A DNA stretch of 8,459 nucleotides from Novosphingobium sp. (GCA_027490345.1 JAIXYF010000190.1:1-8459), one strand, 5' to 3'. Positions 1 to 7,445 are shown, counted from the first letter of the stretch. The notes: generated by a model not told the origin, from the letters alone. Made by a program: numbers and translations.

Positions 1-2
1 CG

Positions 3-3000
3 CGCGTCAACGATGTACTCGCGCGCTGGGTGCGCCTGCCCGATACGGAGCTGGCCGCAGAACTCGATGCCATCGGCGCATCCATGGGGCCGCAAACCGT
101 GGCGCGCGCGCGCAGCCTGTTTGCCGCCGTGCTCGATTGCCCCGGCGGCGGCCTGCGGATCGAGACGATCCACGCCTTCTCGCAGTGGCTGCTCGGCGCA
201 TTTCCTGCCGAAGCCGGGTTGATCCCCGGCACCCGCGCGATGGAAGACCGCGACCGCGACCTGCTGCTGCGCGAAGTGCTGGCAAACCTGCTGATCACCG
301 CGCAGGAACAGGGCGATGATGCGCTGTTTGCGGCGCTCGAAGACCTCAGCCTGCGCATGGGCGAGGCTGCGGTGCCGGCGTTCCTGCTGCGCTGCGCGGC
401 GGCGCATGATCTGTGGGAAGGCCCCGGCGCCTGGCAGCCGCCATTGCGCCCGCGCATCAACCGCCTGCTGGGGCTGGATGCCGAAGAGGACGGCGCAGGG
501 CTGGCCGATCTGGTGAGGGACGGCGTGTTCGATGCGCACGCGGCGCAAGTGTGCATGGAAGCCAACCAGCGCTGGGGCACCAAGACTGGTCTCGATTCTG
601 CCTCGATCATGCGCGATTGGCTGGAGGCCAGCCCCGCCGCGCGCATCGCCGGGCTCGATGATTTTGCCCGTCAGTTTCTTACCAAGGACGGCACTGCCAA
701 ATCCCCGCGTTATCTTTTGAAGCATGAGCCGGACTACGCCGATTTTCAGACCTGCGTCATCGCGGATATTGAGCGGGTGCAGGAAATGCGCGCGCTGATC
801 GGTCTGGCTGCCCGGCTCGATCCCGCGCTCACACTTGGCCACCGCTTTGCGCGGGCCTGGGCAGAGGCGAAGGCGCGCGAAGGCTTCATCGATTTTGACG
901 ACCAGATCCGCGCGGCGGCCAACCTGCTGACCAAGCAGGCCCCGGCGGAGTGGATCCGCTACAAGCTGGACCGCCGCTTCGATCACATTCTGGTGGATGA
1001 GGCCCAGGATACCAACGCCGCCCAGTGGCGCATCGTGCTCGATGGCCTTGTCGGTGATTTCTTCAGCGGGGGGGGCCAGAAGGACGGCATTGAGCGCGCG
1101 CGCACGCTGTTCGTGGTGGGCGATTACAAGCAGGCGATCTTCGGGTTTCAGGGCACAAGCCCGGAAAACTTCGCCGCCGCGCGCGAACGGGTGCGGCGCG
1201 AGCTGGATGCGCTGGCCGCCGGGACCGCCGATCCCGCGCGCGAGCTGCTGCCGCTGGGGCTGGGCCGGTCCTATCGCACGGCGGCCACGGTGCTCGCGTT
1301 TGTGGACCGCGCGATCGGCGCCATCGGCCCGGACCGGTTCGGCCTGCCCGAGGCGCCCGATCCCCACAAGGGCGATGACAGCCGCCCCGGTATGGTCACG
1401 CTATGGAAGCCGGTTGGCGGCGCGGCGGACGAAGATGAGGATGCGCCGCCGGGGATGGATGAGGATGCGGGCGAGGAGGGCGATGAAACCTGGCTCTCGC
1501 GGCCCGATCGGGTGATGGCCGATCAGATCGCGCTGCAGGTGCGAACGTGGATGGATATGGGCTTCCCGCTGCACAAGGGCCAATCAGGATCGGCGCCGCG
1601 CCGCGCCACGCCCGGTGACGTCATGGTGCTGGTGCGCTCGCGCAAGACGCTTGCCGGTCTGATCGTCGCGCGGCTCCATGCGCGCGGCGTGCCGGTGGCA
1701 GGGGTGGACCGGCTGCGGCTGGGCGCGCCGCTCGCGGTCAAGGATCTGGTCGCGGTGCTGCGCTTTTGCGCACAGCCGCTCGATGATCTCAATCTCGCTG
1801 CGCTGCTTGTCTCGCCGCTGGTGGGCTGGACGCAGGACATGCTGCTTGAACACGGCTACCGCACCAAGGGCGTACGGCTGTGGGATCATCTGCGCGCCCG
1901 CGAAGGCCCCGCGACTTATCCAGCGATGGAGCAATTGCGCAGCGCGCTGTCTCGCGCCGATTTTGGTACCCCGGGGCAATTGCTGCACTGGCTGCTGGTC
2001 GGGCCTTGGCAGGGCCGCCGCAAGCTGGTTGCCCGGCTCGGCGCGGAGGCCAACGATCCCATTGATGAGCTGATCAACGCAGCGGTTGCCTATGCTGCCA
2101 GCCAGACGCCCAGCCTTGCCGGCTTCCTGCAATGGTTCGATGCAGGCGATGGCGAACTGAAGCGCGAGGCCGGGCAGAAAGCCGATCTCGTGCGGGTGAT
2201 GACGGTGCACGGCTCGAAAGGGCTTGAAGCGCCGATTGTCATCATGGCTGATGCCGCCGCCGATCCCGATGCCGCGCGCCTGCGCGATCTTTCGCTGGAA
2301 GAGGTGGTGGTGGACGAGCGCCGCACGGTGCCGCTGCCCGCGCTGCGCAAGGCGGAGCGCGCCGGGCCGGTGCGCGAGGCGGCAGAGCGCGCGGCGGAGC
2401 GCGAGCGCGAGGAACACTGGCGCTTGCTCTATGTGGCGATGACCCGGGCGGAAGAGGCGCTGTTCATTGGCGGCGCGCTGGGCACCAAGGCCAAGGGGCC
2501 GCCCGAGGAAAGCTGGTACGCCCAGCTGGAGCCCTTGTTCGGGGGCGAGGACGGCGATTGGCGCGAGGATCCTATCTGGGTCGGCTCGCGCCAGCTGGGC
2601 GGGCTGGGGCAGGTGCCCGCAGCTGTCAGCGCTCAGCCGTTGCCGGGCGAACCTCTCGAAGTCCTGCCCGATTGGCTGGATGCGCCGCTGCCCGCCGAAC
2701 CGCGCCCGCCGCGCCCGCTGGCCCCTTCCGGGCTGGGCGAGGCGGATGATGCCCCCGACCCCCCTTCGCGCACCGGCCCTGCCGCGCGCATGGCGGCGCG
2801 GCGCGGCACCTTGATGCACAAGCTGATCGAGCGCCTGCCCGAACTGGCGGCTGAAGCGCGTGAGGCGGCGGCGCTGGGCTGGCTGGCGCGCATGGCTACC
2901 GATTTGCCCGCAGAAGAGCGCGCAGCGATGGCGGCAGCAGCGATCCGCGTGCTGGCCGAACCGGCGTGGGCGGAGGTGTTCGGCCCCGGCTCGCTCGCCG

Positions 3001-3311
3001 AAGTGCCGATTGCCGCCGTGGTGGGCGAACGCGTGGTCAGCGGCACGCTCGACCGGCTGCTGCTGGCTGAAACCCACGTCCGCGTGGTCGATTTCAAGAC
3101 CGACCGCCGTCCGCCGCAGGACATCGGAGAAGTCCCGCTCGCCAGCTTGCGCCAGATGGCAGCCTATGTCGCCGCGCTGGAGGTGATCTATCCCGGCCGC
3201 CGGATCGAGGCTGCGCTGCTCTATACCCACACCCCCCGTCTGATCGAGATCCCGGGCGGCGTGATCGCGGCGCACAAGCCTTCCCTTCAGGGTCCGCAGG
3301 AAAGCTTTTAG
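3..3311 (+). CDS. addA: Double-strand break repair helicase/nuclease AddA, 5'-truncated by the window edge
   Basis: AddA is the helicase-nuclease subunit of AddAB, the RecBCD counterpart that resects broken DNA ends for RecA. The frame is open from base 3, so the start and the Walker A motif lie upstream; 1102 residues are visible and I infer some 60-80 are missing. UvrD/Rep-type motifs appear in order: TIHAFSQ (about 168-188), Walker B DEAQDT (996-1013), GDYKQAIFGFQG (1119-1154), LGRSYRT (about 1260), VMTVHGSKGLE (2196-2228) and LLYVAMTRAEE (2424-2456). The C-terminus carries a RecB-family PD-(D/E)XK nuclease: GTLMH (about 2805-2820), the Asp of GTLD (3051-3053), then DFK with Asp at 3090-3092 and Lys at 3096-3098, and QMAAY (about 3153-3167). 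All key residues are present, so the visible part looks functional. Oddities are a G8 run (1068-1075) and an acidic insertion (about 1420-1485). addB is not in the window and is probably upstream. Confidence 0.96.
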   Translation, partial: RVNDVLARWVRLPDTELAAELDAIGASMGPQTVARARSLFAAVLDCPGGGLRIETIHAFSQWLLGAFPAEAGLIPGTRAMEDRDRDLLLREVLANLLITAQEQGDDALFAALEDLSLRMGEAAVPAFLLRCAAAHDLWEGPGAWQPPLRPRINRLLGLDAEEDGAGLADLVRDGVFDAHAAQVCMEANQRWGTKTGLDSASIMRDWLEASPAARIAGLDDFARQFLTKDGTAKSPRYLLKHEPDYADFQTCVIADIERVQEMRALIGLAARLDPALTLGHRFARAWAEAKAREGFIDFDDQIRAAANLLTKQAPAEWIRYKLDRRFDHILVDEAQDTNAAQWRIVLDGLVGDFFSGGGQKDGIERARTLFVVGDYKQAIFGFQGTSPENFAAARERVRRELDALAAGTADPARELLPLGLGRSYRTAATVLAFVDRAIGAIGPDRFGLPEAPDPHKGDDSRPGMVTLWKPVGGAADEDEDAPPGMDEDAGEEGDETWLSRPDRVMADQIALQVRTWMDMGFPLHKGQSGSAPRRATPGDVMVLVRSRKTLAGLIVARLHARGVPVAGVDRLRLGAPLAVKDLVAVLRFCAQPLDDLNLAALLVSPLVGWTQDMLLEHGYRTKGVRLWDHLRAREGPATYPAMEQLRSALSRADFGTPGQLLHWLLVGPWQGRRKLVARLGAEANDPIDELINAAVAYAASQTPSLAGFLQWFDAGDGELKREAGQKADLVRVMTVHGSKGLEAPIVIMADAAADPDAARLRDLSLEEVVVDERRTVPLPALRKAERAGPVREAAERAAEREREEHWRLLYVAMTRAEEALFIGGALGTKAKGPPEESWYAQLEPLFGGEDGDWREDPIWVGSRQLGGLGQVPAAVSAQPLPGEPLEVLPDWLDAPLPAEPRPPRPLAPSGLGEADDAPDPPSRTGPAARMAARRGTLMHKLIERLPELAAEAREAAALGWLARMATDLPAEERAAMAAAAIRVLAEPAWAEVFGPGSLAEVPIAAVVGERVVSGTLDRLLLAETHVRVVDFKTDRRPPQDIGEVPLASLRQMAAYVAALEVIYPGRRIEAALLYTHTPRLIEIPGGVIAAHKPSLQGPQESF
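1068..1075 (+). repeat. G8 homopolymer inside addA
   Basis: Eight consecutive G residues encode part of the Gly-Gly-Gly stretch in FFSGGGQKDG, between helicase motifs Walker B and GDYKQ. The reading frame stays open on both sides, so the tract is in frame here. Runs of this length can slip in replication or be miscalled in sequencing. Confidence 0.9.
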
Positions 3312-3320
3312 CCGGGCTTT

Positions 3321-3348
3321 CTTGCGCGCCGCGCCAGAGCGCCTACAT
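3321..3348 (+). promoter_or_regulatory. Possible trxA promoter
   Basis: CTTGCG (3321-3326) and CTACAT (3343-3348) are separated by 16 bases. They resemble the alphaproteobacterial housekeeping pattern CTTGAC / CTATAT. They sit in the 66-bp gap between the addA stop and trxA, about 30 bases before the trxA start. I found no clear terminator in that gap, so co-transcription with addA is also possible. The call rests on eye matching only. Confidence 0.33.
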
Positions 3349-3362
3349 ATTCGTTCAACCCT

Positions 3363-3368
3363 AAGGAG
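3363..3368 (+). promoter_or_regulatory. Ribosome-binding site of trxA
   Basis: AAGGAG lies nine bases before the ATG at 3378. It is the best Shine-Dalgarno match in the window, fits a highly translated gene, and fixes the trxA start. Confidence 0.85.
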
Positions 3369-3377
3369 TTCCAAGCC

Positions 3378-3698
3378 ATGGCCACCAAAGCCGTTACCGA
3401 TGCCAGCTTCGCCGCCGATGTGCTGGGCGCAGACAAGCCCGTTCTGGTCGATTTCTGGGCCGACTGGTGCGGCCCGTGCAAGATGATCGGGCCCGCGCTG
3501 GAAGAGATCTCGGACGAGCTGGCTGACAAGGTTTCCATCGTGAAGATGGACATCATGGAAAACACCACGGTGCCCGGCGAGATCGGTGTGCAGTCGATCC
3601 CGCTGCTGATCCTGTTCAAGGACGGCAAGGCCATAGCGCAAAAGCTGGGCGCTGCGCCCAAGAGCCAGCTCAAGGGCTGGCTGGAAAGCGTGCTTTAA
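3378..3698 (+). CDS. trxA: Thioredoxin
   Basis: This is a 106-residue single-domain thioredoxin, the usual family length, with no signal peptide, so it is cytoplasmic. It reduces protein disulfides and is recycled by NADPH-thioredoxin reductase. The active site WCGPCK has Cys31 and Cys34 within the classical VDFWADWCGPCK context, and the cis-proline is Pro75 in QSIPLL. The residue after the cis-proline is Leu, where Thr is more usual (SIPTL); this is a mild substitution near the substrate groove. A strong ribosome-binding site supports the ATG at 3378. It follows addA by 66 bp on the same strand, a neighbourhood I associate with Sphingomonadales. A long inverted repeat begins 18 bases after its stop. 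Confidence 0.97.
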   Translation: MATKAVTDASFAADVLGADKPVLVDFWADWCGPCKMIGPALEEISDELADKVSIVKMDIMENTTVPGEIGVQSIPLLILFKDGKAIAQKLGAAPKSQLKGWLESVL

Positions 3699-3707
3699 GA
3701 CAGCGCC

Positions 3708-3736
3708 TTGGCAAGGCCGATGAGGGGTGCAAGAAT
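3708..3736 (+). promoter_or_regulatory. Possible promoter of the M28 peptidase gene
   Basis: TTGGCA (3708-3713; 5 of 6 to TTGACA) and AAGAAT (3731-3736; 4 of 6 to TATAAT) are spaced by 17 bases. A start about seven bases later would give a leader of roughly 20 nt. The -10 lies in the loop of the hairpin at 3717-3753, so a transcript from this promoter would lack the left arm of that hairpin. This is eye matching only. Confidence 0.33.
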
Positions 3737-3753
3737 AGGGCATCCCTCATCGG
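3717..3753 (+). promoter_or_regulatory. 14-bp inverted repeat between trxA and the peptidase gene
   Basis: CCGATGAGGGGTGC (3717-3730) pairs with GCATCCCTCATCGG (3740-3753). All 14 positions pair if one G-U wobble (3727 with 3743) is allowed, and the loop is 9 nt. It lies just after trxA and could stop or stabilise that transcript, but no T tract follows, so a standard intrinsic terminator is not certain. The right arm takes in the first two bases of GGAG (3752-3755), the likely ribosome-binding site for the ATG at 3766, so the folded form would hinder peptidase translation. Confidence 0.8.
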
Positions 3754-3765
3754 AGCCATTCGCCC

Positions 3766-5400
3766 ATGCCGATTTCTCATGCCCGCCGCCTTGCCCTGAC
3801 CTGCGCGGCGAGCCTCATTGCCCTTTGCGTCTGCGCCGCCCCTGCACAGGCCGCGCCGGACAGCGATAACGCCGCGCTCGCCCGTATCATCGATGAAGGC
3901 ATGAACCGCAGCGAGGCGATGACCACCGCCTCAGCGCTGATGGACCGCATCGGGGCGCGCCTCACCAATTCCGAAAATCACCGCCGCGCCGAAGCCTGGG
4001 CGATGGATCTGCTCAAGAAGCAGGGGCTCGCCAATGTCCATGCCGAGCCGTTCGAATTCGGCGTGGGCTGGAATCTTGATAGCTATTCGGTGGCAATGGT
4101 CAGCCCGCGCGCCTTGCCGCTCACCGCCATTCCGGTCGCGTGGTCGCCGCCCACAGCAGGCACCCTGCGCGCGCCGGTGTCGATCGCGCCGATGTCGCGC
4201 GAGGAACACTTTGCTGAATGGAAGGGCAAGCTGGCGGGCCGGATCGTGCTCGTCTCGCTGCCCGGCCAGACGAGCGAAAGCAAGGGGCCGGTGTTCGAGC
4301 GCTATACCGACGCACAGATCGCGGAGCTGGATACCTATACCAAGCCGGTGTTCGATCCCGATGCGGCGGCGCTGCAAGTGCGCAACCGCCGCTTTCAGGG
4401 CAAGCTCGCCGCGTTCCTCAAGGCCGAGGGCGCACTGGCGATGGTCAAGATCAGCTACCGCGACGGGATGCTGGTGCACGGCGAAGGCTATGATTTCCAG
4501 CCGGGGCAGACCCTAGCGCTGCCCGCCATCGAACTGGCGCAGGAAGACTATCGGCGCCTTGTCCGCCTCGCCAAGACCGGTGCAGCGCCCGAACTCGCGA
4601 TCACCGTGGCGGCCCGCTATGACGAGACCGACCTGCGCGCCGACAATCTGGTGGCCGAGATCCCCGGCAGTGATCCCAAGGCGGGGTATGTCATGGCCGG
4701 TGCGCATTTCGATAGCTGGATCGCGGGCGACGGCGCAAGCGACAACGGCGCGGGCAGCGTGACAGTGATCGAGGCGGCGCGGCTGATTGCCAAGCTGGGC
4801 ATGAAGCCCAAGCGCACGATCCGCTTCGTGCTGTGGAGCGGGGAAGAGCAGGGCCTGCTCGGCAGCCGCGCCTATATCGATCAGCATCTGGCCAGTCGCC
4901 CGGTCGATCCCGCACTTAGGGGCATCGATTCCTATGTCGCCTGGCGCAATGCCTTCCCGATTACGCCCAAGGCGGAATATGGCCAACTCAAGGCCTATTT
5001 CAACATGGACAACGGCTCTGGCCGGTTCCGCGGCATCTATACCGAAGGTAATCTTGGCGCAGACAAGCTGCTGCGCGAATGGCTCACTCCGTTTGACATG
5101 CTCGGCGCAGACAAGTTGGTGGTGAGCAAGACCAGCGGCACAGACCATGTATTCATGCAGGCGATCGGCTTGCCCGGCTACCAGTTCATCCAGGACCCGC
5201 TCGATTACGACAGCCGGGTCCACCACACCAATCTCGATACGGTGGACCACATGCGCGCGGATGATATGCGGCAGGCGGCGGTGGTGATGGCGGGAATGCT
5301 GTGGCAGGCTGCCAACAGTGACAAGGAACTGCCGCGCGCCGTGCTGCCGACGCAGCCCGCGCCGACCGACCCGTTCAAGGTGCGCGATCCGGCACAGTAG
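3766..5400 (+). CDS. Exported M28-family metallopeptidase, carboxypeptidase Q-like
   Basis: This is a 544-residue predicted zinc peptidase. A signal peptide with basic start (HARR), hydrophobic core and AQA (27-29) points to Sec export and cleavage near residue 29-30. Cys residues at 21 and 23 do not form a good lipobox. About residues 130-290 are a PA-like insert, with GKLAGRIVLVSLPG and a long stretch before DNLVAEIPG. The M28 metal site follows: His314 and Asp316 (GAHFDSW), Asp326 (GASDNGAG), catalytic Glu360 and ligand Glu361 (SGEEQGLLGS), Asp415 (NMDNGSG) and His486/487 (VHHTNLDT), one of which should be the last ligand. The RPKRT-like segment (KPKRTIRFVLWSGEEQG) resembles carboxypeptidase Q/PGCP. 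All expected residues are present, so it should be active, probably on dipeptides or short peptides in the periplasm; the substrate cannot be read from sequence. The likely ribosome-binding site is GGAG (3752-3755). Confidence 0.93.
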   Translation: MPISHARRLALTCAASLIALCVCAAPAQAAPDSDNAALARIIDEGMNRSEAMTTASALMDRIGARLTNSENHRRAEAWAMDLLKKQGLANVHAEPFEFGVGWNLDSYSVAMVSPRALPLTAIPVAWSPPTAGTLRAPVSIAPMSREEHFAEWKGKLAGRIVLVSLPGQTSESKGPVFERYTDAQIAELDTYTKPVFDPDAAALQVRNRRFQGKLAAFLKAEGALAMVKISYRDGMLVHGEGYDFQPGQTLALPAIELAQEDYRRLVRLAKTGAAPELAITVAARYDETDLRADNLVAEIPGSDPKAGYVMAGAHFDSWIAGDGASDNGAGSVTVIEAARLIAKLGMKPKRTIRFVLWSGEEQGLLGSRAYIDQHLASRPVDPALRGIDSYVAWRNAFPITPKAEYGQLKAYFNMDNGSGRFRGIYTEGNLGADKLLREWLTPFDMLGADKLVVSKTSGTDHVFMQAIGLPGYQFIQDPLDYDSRVHHTNLDTVDHMRADDMRQAAVVMAGMLWQAANSDKELPRAVLPTQPAPTDPFKVRDPAQ

Positions 5401-5408
5401 GCGGACGT

Positions 5409-6209
5409 TCAGCCTAGGCTGCGCTTCACAAATTCTTCGAACAGTGCGGGCGAAGAGGCTGCAAACAGGCCTTTTTGTCCGTGCTGGTCGGTGCGGTAAG
5501 CTGAGCCATCGGGCCGCGCGGCCATGCCGCCCGCTTCGTTGACGAACAGCACGCCTGCCGCGTGGTCCCACGGCAAGGTACGCTCGAAGACCGAGATATC
5601 GTTGACGCCCAAAACAAGGCGCGGATACTGTTCTGCGGCGCAGCGCGGGATATCGACGAGGGTGTAGAACGGCGCGATCCGCTGCTTCACCGCCTCGCGC
5701 GCTACGGGATCGAGGAACATTGTGCTAATCGCGGCAATCGGCGGGGTCTCGCCGGTCGTGCGGGCCGAAACCTGCTCGCCGTTCACGAAAGCGCCCTTGC
5801 CCTTGTGCGCCACGCACAGCCGGTCCTTCAGCGGATCATAGATCCAGCCCGAAAGAATCTCGCCGCCATCGCTGAACGAAATGATGATGCCGAATGGCGG
5901 CTTGCCCACGGCGAAATTGTTGGTTCCGTCCACCGGATCGATAATCCAGCATGGCCCGCTATCGAGCCGGGCGGAGAGCGCGGGATCGGCATGGACCGCT
6001 TCCTCGCCGACAATCGCGGCATCGGGCAGGATTGCCGCCAACCCTTCGGCTAGCATGACTTCCGCCTCGGTGTCAGCAATCGTGACCATGTCATTGATTG
6101 CCTTGTCGATCACCTCATGCGCCGCCAGCGTCTGGTAGCGCGGCATGATGACCTCGGCGGAAACCCGGCGCAGCAGCGCAGCGACGGCGGTGTCGAGTGC
6201 GGTGCTCAC
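5409..6209 (-). CDS. Inositol-monophosphatase-family phosphatase
   Basis: This is a 266-residue Mg-dependent phosphatase of the IMPase/FIG superfamily, at the normal family length. Metal-site motifs are GEE (68-70), the hallmark DPVDGTNNF (91-99) and WDHAAG with the following NEAGG (214-228). The start chosen is the GTG at 6209-6207. It overlaps the argJ stop in a GTGA, and the N-terminus that follows (STALDTAVAALLRRVSAEV) is the typical IMPase opening helix. A longer open frame upstream lies within argJ and has no IMPase character. The Shine-Dalgarno is weak, so translation probably depends on ribosomes finishing argJ. Family members hydrolyse inositol phosphate, histidinol phosphate (HisN type), PAP or fructose-1,6-bisphosphate, and the sequence alone does not decide. 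Coupling to argJ makes an amino-acid role such as histidinol-phosphatase conceivable, but this is inference. It is convergent with the peptidase gene, stop codons 8 bp apart. Confidence 0.92.
   Translation of the reverse strand: MSTALDTAVAALLRRVSAEVIMPRYQTLAAHEVIDKAINDMVTIADTEAEVMLAEGLAAILPDAAIVGEEAVHADPALSARLDSGPCWIIDPVDGTNNFAVGKPPFGIIISFSDGGEILSGWIYDPLKDRLCVAHKGKGAFVNGEQVSARTTGETPPIAAISTMFLDPVAREAVKQRIAPFYTLVDIPRCAAEQYPRLVLGVNDISVFERTLPWDHAAGVLFVNEAGGMAARPDGSAYRTDQHGQKGLFAASSPALFEEFVKRSLG
5410..5421. repeat. 12-bp perfect palindrome at the convergent gene junction
   Basis: CAGCCTAGGCTG reads the same on both strands. It overlaps the last codons of the phosphatase gene, nine bases after the stop of the facing peptidase gene. 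With no unpaired loop it would make a poor hairpin, so it is not a clear terminator; chance is possible. Confidence 0.6.
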
Positions 6210-7432
6210 GAACGGTAATCCGCATTGATGGCGATGTAGCCATGCGTGAGATCGCAGGTCCACACCGTCGCGCGACCTTCGCCAAGTCCGAGATCGACTT
6301 CGATGGTGATCTCTTGACCCTTGAGGTGCGCGGCAACCGGCGCTTCGTCGTAATCGGCGAGGGGCTGGCCTTGGCGCGCGGCCCAAACGCCGCCAAAGCC
6401 AATGGACAGCCGGTCGCGGTCCGCCGGTTCGCCCGCCTTGCCAACCGCCATGACCACGCGGCCCCAATTGGCATCCTCGCCCGCAATCGCGGTCTTCACC
6501 AGCGGCGAATTGGCGATGCTGAGGCCCACGCGCCGCGCGCTGTCATCGCTCACCGCTCCGGAAACGCGGATGGTGATGAACTTGGCCGCCCCCTCGCCAT
6601 CGCGCACCACAAGCTGCGCAAGGTTTCGGCACACATCTGCCAGCGCGGCGGCAAAGGCGTCCGCACCCGGGCTGTCCCACCCGGTGATCCGCGCGTTTCC
6701 GGCCTTGCCTGTCGCAAACGCCATCACCGTGTCGCTGGTCGAGGTGTCGCCATCAACTGTGATGCACGAGAAGGTGGCGGAATTGGCGCGCTCCAAAGCC
6801 TCTTGCAGGAAGGCCGGCGCGATATCTGCATCGGTGAAGATATAGCCGAGCATGGTCGCCATATCGGGGGCGATCATGCCGCTGCCCTTGATGATCCCGG
6901 CGAATTCGACCCGCGTATCGCCCAGCATCGCCGATGCGCCTGCACCCTTGGCGAAGGTATCGGTGGTGCCGATGGCGTTCGTCGCATCTTCCCAGCTGCA
7001 GGGCTCGGCGGACAGTGCCGCTTCGATCCCGGCGCGGGCCTTGTCCTTGGGCAGCGGCACACCGATCACGCCGGTGGAGGAGACGAACACTTCGTCCACG
7101 CCACAGCCCAGAGCCGCGCTCACCTGCGCCTGAATGGCTTCCACCGCCTCGCGCCCGCGATAGCCGGTGAAGGCGTTGGAGTTGCCCGCATTGACGATCA
7201 GCGCCCGCGCGCGGCCCTGCTTCACCGCCTCGCGCCCCAATTCGACCTCTGACGAGGCGCAGGCGCTTCTGGTGAAAACACCCGCCACAGCCGTGCCTTC
7301 GGCCAGCTCGGCAAAGGTGAGGTCGCAGCGGTCCCATTCCTTGTAGCGTGCGCGCGCCGCGCGCAGCGTCACGCCCGCAATCGCAGGCATTTCGGGGAAG
7401 GGGCGGGCGAGCGGGGAGCGGCTTATCTGCAT
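6206..7432 (-). CDS. argJ: Glutamate N-acetyltransferase / amino-acid acetyltransferase ArgJ
   Basis: ArgJ moves the acetyl group from N-acetylornithine to glutamate, closing the acetyl cycle of arginine synthesis; some members also use acetyl-CoA. At 408 residues it is full length. Landmarks are VNAGNSNAFTG (80-90), the oxyanion-hole region SSTGVIG (118-124, Thr120-Gly121), and IIKGSGMIAPDMATML (180-195), where the precursor cleaves itself before Thr193, the new N-terminal nucleophile of the beta chain. DGDTSTSD (227-234), NSPLVKTAIAGEDANWGR (308-325) and the C-terminal HGYIAINADYRS complete the family signature. The motif VNAGNSNA has Ser and Ala exchanged relative to the common VNSGNANA. 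The ATG at 7432 is supported by AGAGG eight bases upstream. Its stop overlaps the start of the phosphatase gene, so the two form an operon. It is divergent from the small gene and secA. Confidence 0.97.
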   Translation of the reverse strand: MQISRSPLARPFPEMPAIAGVTLRAARARYKEWDRCDLTFAELAEGTAVAGVFTRSACASSEVELGREAVKQGRARALIVNAGNSNAFTGYRGREAVEAIQAQVSAALGCGVDEVFVSSTGVIGVPLPKDKARAGIEAALSAEPCSWEDATNAIGTTDTFAKGAGASAMLGDTRVEFAGIIKGSGMIAPDMATMLGYIFTDADIAPAFLQEALERANSATFSCITVDGDTSTSDTVMAFATGKAGNARITGWDSPGADAFAAALADVCRNLAQLVVRDGEGAAKFITIRVSGAVSDDSARRVGLSIANSPLVKTAIAGEDANWGRVVMAVGKAGEPADRDRLSIGFGGVWAARQGQPLADYDEAPVAAHLKGQEITIEVDLGLGEGRATVWTCDLTHGYIAINADYRS

Positions 7433-7440
7433 GATTTGCG

Positions 7441-7445
7441 CCTCT
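7441..7445 (-). promoter_or_regulatory. Ribosome-binding site of argJ
   Basis: AGAGG on the minus strand, eight bases before the argJ ATG, supports that start over later in-frame codons. Confidence 0.65.

Noticed and set aside
30..32. GTG as the start of addA
   Set aside because: The frame is open further upstream with AddA-like residues (RVNDVLARW), and the Walker A motif would be missing if translation began here.
1584..3743. Minus-strand open frame of 719 codons antisense to addA and trxA
   Set aside because: It lies opposite well-supported genes. Its translation is a His/Gln/Arg-rich mix without motifs, typical of an antisense frame in GC-rich DNA.
3717..3753. Standard Rho-independent terminator for trxA
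   Set aside because: The stem is strong, but the following bases (AGCCATTCGCCC) contain no T run, so I describe it as a regulatory hairpin instead.
3784..3840. Lipoprotein signal in the peptidase
   Set aside because: The Cys residues at 21 and 23 are preceded by Leu and Val rather than the small residue a lipobox needs, and AQA offers a good signal peptidase I site.
4513..5571. Minus-strand open frame of 352 codons antisense to the peptidase gene
   Set aside because: It overlaps the conserved M28 catalytic region and has no recognisable domain or start signal.
6210..6467. N-terminal extension of the phosphatase frame to an upstream start
   Set aside because: The extra 86 codons lie inside argJ in another frame and do not resemble IMPase. 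The GTG at 6209 gives the normal family length.
6197..7252. Plus-strand open frame of 351 codons antisense to argJ
   Set aside because: argJ is clearly real on the other strand, and this frame is a His/Arg/Gly-rich shadow.
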